From Alphaproteobacteria bacterium (GTDB lineage Bacteria; Pseudomonadota; Alphaproteobacteria; RS24): a stretch of 32,982 nucleotides of DNA. The stretch lies in NCBI GenBank assembly GCA_029253645.1, contig JAQWZC010000014.1, positions 1 to 32,982 of the forward strand, in the 5' to 3' direction. Made by a program: the position numbers and the translations under genes. Below, one piece after another: positions 29,388 to 32,982 of the stretch (the stretch's first letter is position 1; each line of letters begins with the position of its first letter). The notes below the pieces were generated by a model. That model was not told where the DNA came from. It saw only the letters and a program-made list of their open reading frames with translations, and made no database searches.

Positions 29388-31148
29388 ATGATGGAAAAAC
29401 AGATAAACGGCGCTCAAATCGTTTTGCAAGCCCTGCGCGATAATGGCGTGCAGCATATTTTCGGTTATCCCGGCGGGGCCGTGCTGCCGATTTATGACGA
29501 ATTATTCCAGCAGGAAGACATTGAGCATATTTTGGTGCGCCATGAGCAAGGCGCGACCCATGCGGCGGAGGGTTATGCCCGTTCCAGCGGCAAATGCGGC
29601 GTGGTGCTTGTCACCTCCGGCCCGGGCGCGACCAATGCGGTGACCGGCCTGACCGATGCGCTGATGGATTCCATTCCGATGGTCTGCATTACCGGCCAAG
29701 TGCCGACGCATCTCATCGGCGCGGATGCTTTCCAAGAAGCCGATACGGTCGGCATCACCCGCGCTTGCACCAAGCATAATTACCTCGTCAAAGACGTGAA
29801 TGATTTGGCGCGCGTCATGCATGAGGCGTTTTATGTTGCCACCACCGGCCGCCCCGGACCGGTTGTTGTCGATATTCCCAAAGACGTTCAATTTGCCATG
29901 GGCGATTATCTGAAGCCGACATCGGTGAAGCACAAATCTTATCAGCCGAAAATCAAGGGCGAAATGGAGGCGATTAACGCCGCCATTGACCTGATTGCCA
30001 CGGCCAAAAAGCCGATTTTCTACACTGGCGGCGGGGTGATTAATTCCGGCCCGCAAGCCAGCCAGCTTTTGCGCGAATTCGTGAAGCTGACCGGCTATCC
30101 CATCACCTCAACGCTGATGGGGCTGGGCAGCTATCCCTCAGCCGATAAGCAATGGCTCGGCATGTTGGGCATGCACGGCACATATGAGGCCAATTTGGCG
30201 ATGCATGATTGCGACGTGATGATAAATATCGGCGCGCGCTTTGACGACCGCATCACCGGCGCGTTGGATAAGTTTTCGCCCGACAGCAAGAAAATTCACA
30301 TTGATATCGACCCGTCGAGCATCAATAAAAACGTCATGGTGGATGTGCCGATTGTCGGCGATGTCGCGCATGTTCTTGAGGATATGCTGCGGGTTTATAA
30401 ATCGCGCGCTGTAACGCCCGACAAAAAAGCACTGGCAAGCTGGTGGCAAGAAATTGACGGCTGGCGCGGGCGCGACTGCTTGGCTTATCGCAAAGACGAT
30501 AAGGCGATTAAGCCGCAATATGCGGTGCAGCGTCTGTATGAGCTGACCAAAGGGCCAAACACATTCATCACGACAGAGGTCGGCCAGCACCAAATGTGGG
30601 CGGCGCAATATTATCGTTTTGAAGACCCCAATCGCTGGATGACTTCGGGCGGCTTGGGCACAATGGGCTATGGCATTCCGGCGGCGGTTGGCGTGCAAGT
30701 GGCTCATCCTAAAGGCTTGGTGATTGACATTGCCGGTGAGGCTTCTGCCATGATGACCATGCAGGAGCTGTCAACGGCGGTTCAGCACCGCCTGCCGATT
30801 AAGATTTTCATTTTGAATAATGAATATATGGGCATGGTGCGCCAATGGCAGGAATTGCTGCATGGCGGGCGCTATTCCAATTCTTATTCCGAAGCACTGC
30901 CCGATTTCGTGAAGCTGGCCGAGGCTTATGGCGCGACGGGTATTCGCGCGCAAACGCCGGGCGAATTGGATGATGCGATTAAGCGCATGGTCAAAACCGA
31001 TGGGCCGGTGATTTTCGATTGCGTGGTCACTAAGGAAGAAAACTGCTTCCCGATGATACCGTCAGGCGCGGCGCATAATGACATGTTGCTGGCCGACGAT
31101 CAGGGGCTGGAAGTCGAAGTTTCCGACGAAGGCAAGGCGCTGGTTTAA
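29388..31148 (+). CDS. ilvB: Acetolactate synthase, large subunit
   Basis: GYPGGAVLPIYDEL, RHEQGATHAAEGYARSSGKCGVVLVTSGPGATN, ThDP motif GLGTMGYGIPAAVGVQ, NNEYMGMVRQWQ. Confidence 0.98.
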   Translation: MMEKQINGAQIVLQALRDNGVQHIFGYPGGAVLPIYDELFQQEDIEHILVRHEQGATHAAEGYARSSGKCGVVLVTSGPGATNAVTGLTDALMDSIPMVCITGQVPTHLIGADAFQEADTVGITRACTKHNYLVKDVNDLARVMHEAFYVATTGRPGPVVVDIPKDVQFAMGDYLKPTSVKHKSYQPKIKGEMEAINAAIDLIATAKKPIFYTGGGVINSGPQASQLLREFVKLTGYPITSTLMGLGSYPSADKQWLGMLGMHGTYEANLAMHDCDVMINIGARFDDRITGALDKFSPDSKKIHIDIDPSSINKNVMVDVPIVGDVAHVLEDMLRVYKSRAVTPDKKALASWWQEIDGWRGRDCLAYRKDDKAIKPQYAVQRLYELTKGPNTFITTEVGQHQMWAAQYYRFEDPNRWMTSGGLGTMGYGIPAAVGVQVAHPKGLVIDIAGEASAMMTMQELSTAVQHRLPIKIFILNNEYMGMVRQWQELLHGGRYSNSYSEALPDFVKLAEAYGATGIRAQTPGELDDAIKRMVKTDGPVIFDCVVTKEENCFPMIPSGAAHNDMLLADDQGLEVEVSDEGKALV

Positions 31149-31229
31149 CAGTTGATAATGGGGCTTCCCCCGCTTGCGGTGCTGCGCTATAGAGTGCCGA
31201 TAAGAGGGGCAGGCCGAACAGGGTTTCCA

Positions 31230-31739
31230 ATGGACGAACAAGCAATAGCAACGCATACGATTTCAGTGCTGGTCGATAATGAGGCCGGTGTGTTGGCGCG
31301 TGTCATTGGGCTGTTTTCCGGTCGCGGCTATAATATTGAAAGCCTGACCGTGGCGGAGATTGACCAAACCGACCACATGTCGCGCATCACCATTGTTACC
31401 AATGGCACGCCGCAAGTGATTGAGCAGATTAAAGCGCAATTGGGCCGCCTTGTGCCGGTGCATCGCGTGGTTGATTTGACGGTTGAATGTGAAAGCGTTG
31501 AACGCGAATTGGCACTGGTGAAAGTGGCCGGCAAGGGCGATGCCCGTGTCGAGGCGCTGCGCCTGTCTGAGGCGTTTCGCGCCCGCGTTGTTGATGCGAC
31601 GCCTGAGAGTTTTATTTTTGAAATCACCGGTAATAGCGAAAAGATTGACGCTTTTATCGACCTGATGACGCCTTTGGGTTTGCAGGAGGCATCGCGCACT
31701 GGCGTGGCGGCTCTCTCGCGCGGCCCTGAGGCAATGTAA
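31230..31739 (+). CDS. ilvN: Acetolactate synthase, small regulatory subunit
   Basis: Start chosen at 31230; TISVLVDNEAGVLARVIGLFSGRGYNIESLTV (ACT domain). Confidence 0.96.
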   Translation: MDEQAIATHTISVLVDNEAGVLARVIGLFSGRGYNIESLTVAEIDQTDHMSRITIVTNGTPQVIEQIKAQLGRLVPVHRVVDLTVECESVERELALVKVAGKGDARVEALRLSEAFRARVVDATPESFIFEITGNSEKIDAFIDLMTPLGLQEASRTGVAALSRGPEAM

Positions 31740-31771
31740 TTTTTACCCAAGACATTTAAAGGGGCAGACTG

Positions 31772-32782
31772 ATGGAAATGCTTTACGAACGCGACGCAGA
31801 CGCAAATCTGATTAAAGGTAAAAAAGTGGCGGTAATCGGCTATGGCTCGCAAGGCCACGCCCATTTGCTGAATTTGCGCGATAGCGGCGTTGAAGATATA
31901 TGTGTCGGCCTGCGCGCCGGTTCAGGCTCAATCACCAAAGCCGAAGCTGAAGGCATTGCGGTGAAAGACATTGCCGAGGCCGCCGCTTGGGCAGATGTCG
32001 TCATGATATTGACGCCGGATGAGCTACAAAAAGATATTTATGCCGAGCATATCGCCAATAATATCCGCGAGGGCGGAACGCTGATGTTCGCTCATGGCCT
32101 GTCCATTCATTTCGGCCTCATTAAGGCGCGCCCTGACCTCGACGTCTCAATGGTTGCGCCGAAAGGCCCGGGCCATACGGTGCGCGGCGAATATCTGAAG
32201 GGCGGCGGTGTGCCGTGCTTGGTTGCCGTGGCGCAAGATGCCAGTGGCAATGCCCGCGAGCTTGCCTTGTCTTACGCTTGCGGCGTCGGCGGCGGTCGCT
32301 CCGGCATTATTGAAACCACTTTCCGCGATGAGTGCGAAACCGATTTATTCGGTGAGCAAGCCGTGTTGTGTGGCGGCGTGGTCGAGCTTATCAAAGCCGG
32401 TTACGAGACGCTGACCGAAGCCGGTTATCCGCCGGAAATGGCCTATTTCGAGTGCCTGCACGAAGTGAAGCTGATTGTTGACCTGATTTATGAAGGCGGC
32501 ATTGCCAATATGAATTACTCCATCTCCAACACGGCTGAGTTTGGTGAATATGTGTCCGGCCCGCGCGTCGTCACATCCGACACCAAAGCCGAGATGAAGA
32601 AAATTCTCGAAGACATTCAGACCGGTAAATTCACCGATCGCTGGATGCAAGGCGGTCAGGAAGAAATCAAAGAATTCCGTAAAGTGAATGACGCGCATCC
32701 GATTGAAAAAGTCGGCGCTGACCTCCGCTCCAAAATGCCTTGGATTTCAGCCAACAAGCTGGTGGACCAAGAGAAGAACTGA
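31772..32782 (+). CDS. ilvC: Ketol-acid reductoisomerase
   Basis: [73 protein letters not shown]. Confidence 0.99.
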   Translation: MEMLYERDADANLIKGKKVAVIGYGSQGHAHLLNLRDSGVEDICVGLRAGSGSITKAEAEGIAVKDIAEAAAWADVVMILTPDELQKDIYAEHIANNIREGGTLMFAHGLSIHFGLIKARPDLDVSMVAPKGPGHTVRGEYLKGGGVPCLVAVAQDASGNARELALSYACGVGGGRSGIIETTFRDECETDLFGEQAVLCGGVVELIKAGYETLTEAGYPPEMAYFECLHEVKLIVDLIYEGGIANMNYSISNTAEFGEYVSGPRVVTSDTKAEMKKILEDIQTGKFTDRWMQGGQEEIKEFRKVNDAHPIEKVGADLRSKMPWISANKLVDQEKN

Positions 32783-32888
32783 GTAGAAGAACCCGCTTGC
32801 CCAAAGAGCAAGCTCGGTTCGCTTTCTCCGCGACGCGTCGGTCAGGCATTGGCTGACCAAGCGGCGGCACTTGGCGAGATTAAAATTC

Positions 32889-32916
32889 AAAGGGCGGCTC
32901 TCAGGCCGCCCTTTTT
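32889..32916. terminator. Strong intrinsic terminator after ilvC; A-tract/T-tract on both sides suggests bidirectional use
   Basis: AAAGGGCGGC-tctcag-GCCGCCCTTTTT: 10-bp perfect stem and T-tract. Confidence 0.85.
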
Positions 32917-32982
32917 ATTTGATGACCACATTAATGGGGTTTTTCGCGCTGTCCTTAATGGCTTGGTTGACGCTGCGATGCG
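32915..32982 (-). CDS. 3' end of a convergent CDS running off the window (unidentified)
   Basis: Minus-strand frame ...HRSVNQAIKDSAKNPINVVIK* is open to the window edge and stops inside the terminator stem; too short to identify. Confidence 0.4.
   Translation of the reverse strand, partial: HRSVNQAIKDSAKNPINVVIK

Overview
The window is a compact, high-coding-density alphaproteobacterial chromosome segment made mostly of housekeeping genes. In order: ftsA (3' end), ftsZ, an M15A-type peptidase, lpxC, bamD, recN, ligA, then on the minus strand pepP, prmA and uvrD/pcrA, then a large AsmA-like gene (+). Next, on the minus strand, come an RHH gene, fumC, sspB and an unannotated circularly permuted two-piece tmRNA (ssrA). 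These are followed by thyA, folA, an SMP-30-like gene, DUF1737 and mrp/apbC (both -), hflK, hflC, a DUF2065-like gene, degP, serB (-), miaA and ilvB-ilvN-ilvC, with the 3' end of a convergent CDS at the right edge. The ORF track misses the most notable feature. At about 19.74-19.99 kb (-) there is a permuted alphaproteobacterial tmRNA with tag (A)ANDNYAEVAVAA, a 7-bp acceptor stem with an alanine-type G3:U70 pair, and an encoded CCA. It lies directly upstream of, and co-oriented with, sspB, the adaptor expected to deliver ssrA-tagged proteins to ClpXP. A second point of interest is the ftsA-ftsZ gap, which holds two 8-bp hairpins and a 49-codon sORF with a canonical Shine-Dalgarno. I found no CRISPR array, transposon, prophage, or obviously new multigene defence or biosynthetic system. 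All calls are by eye; no database search was run.
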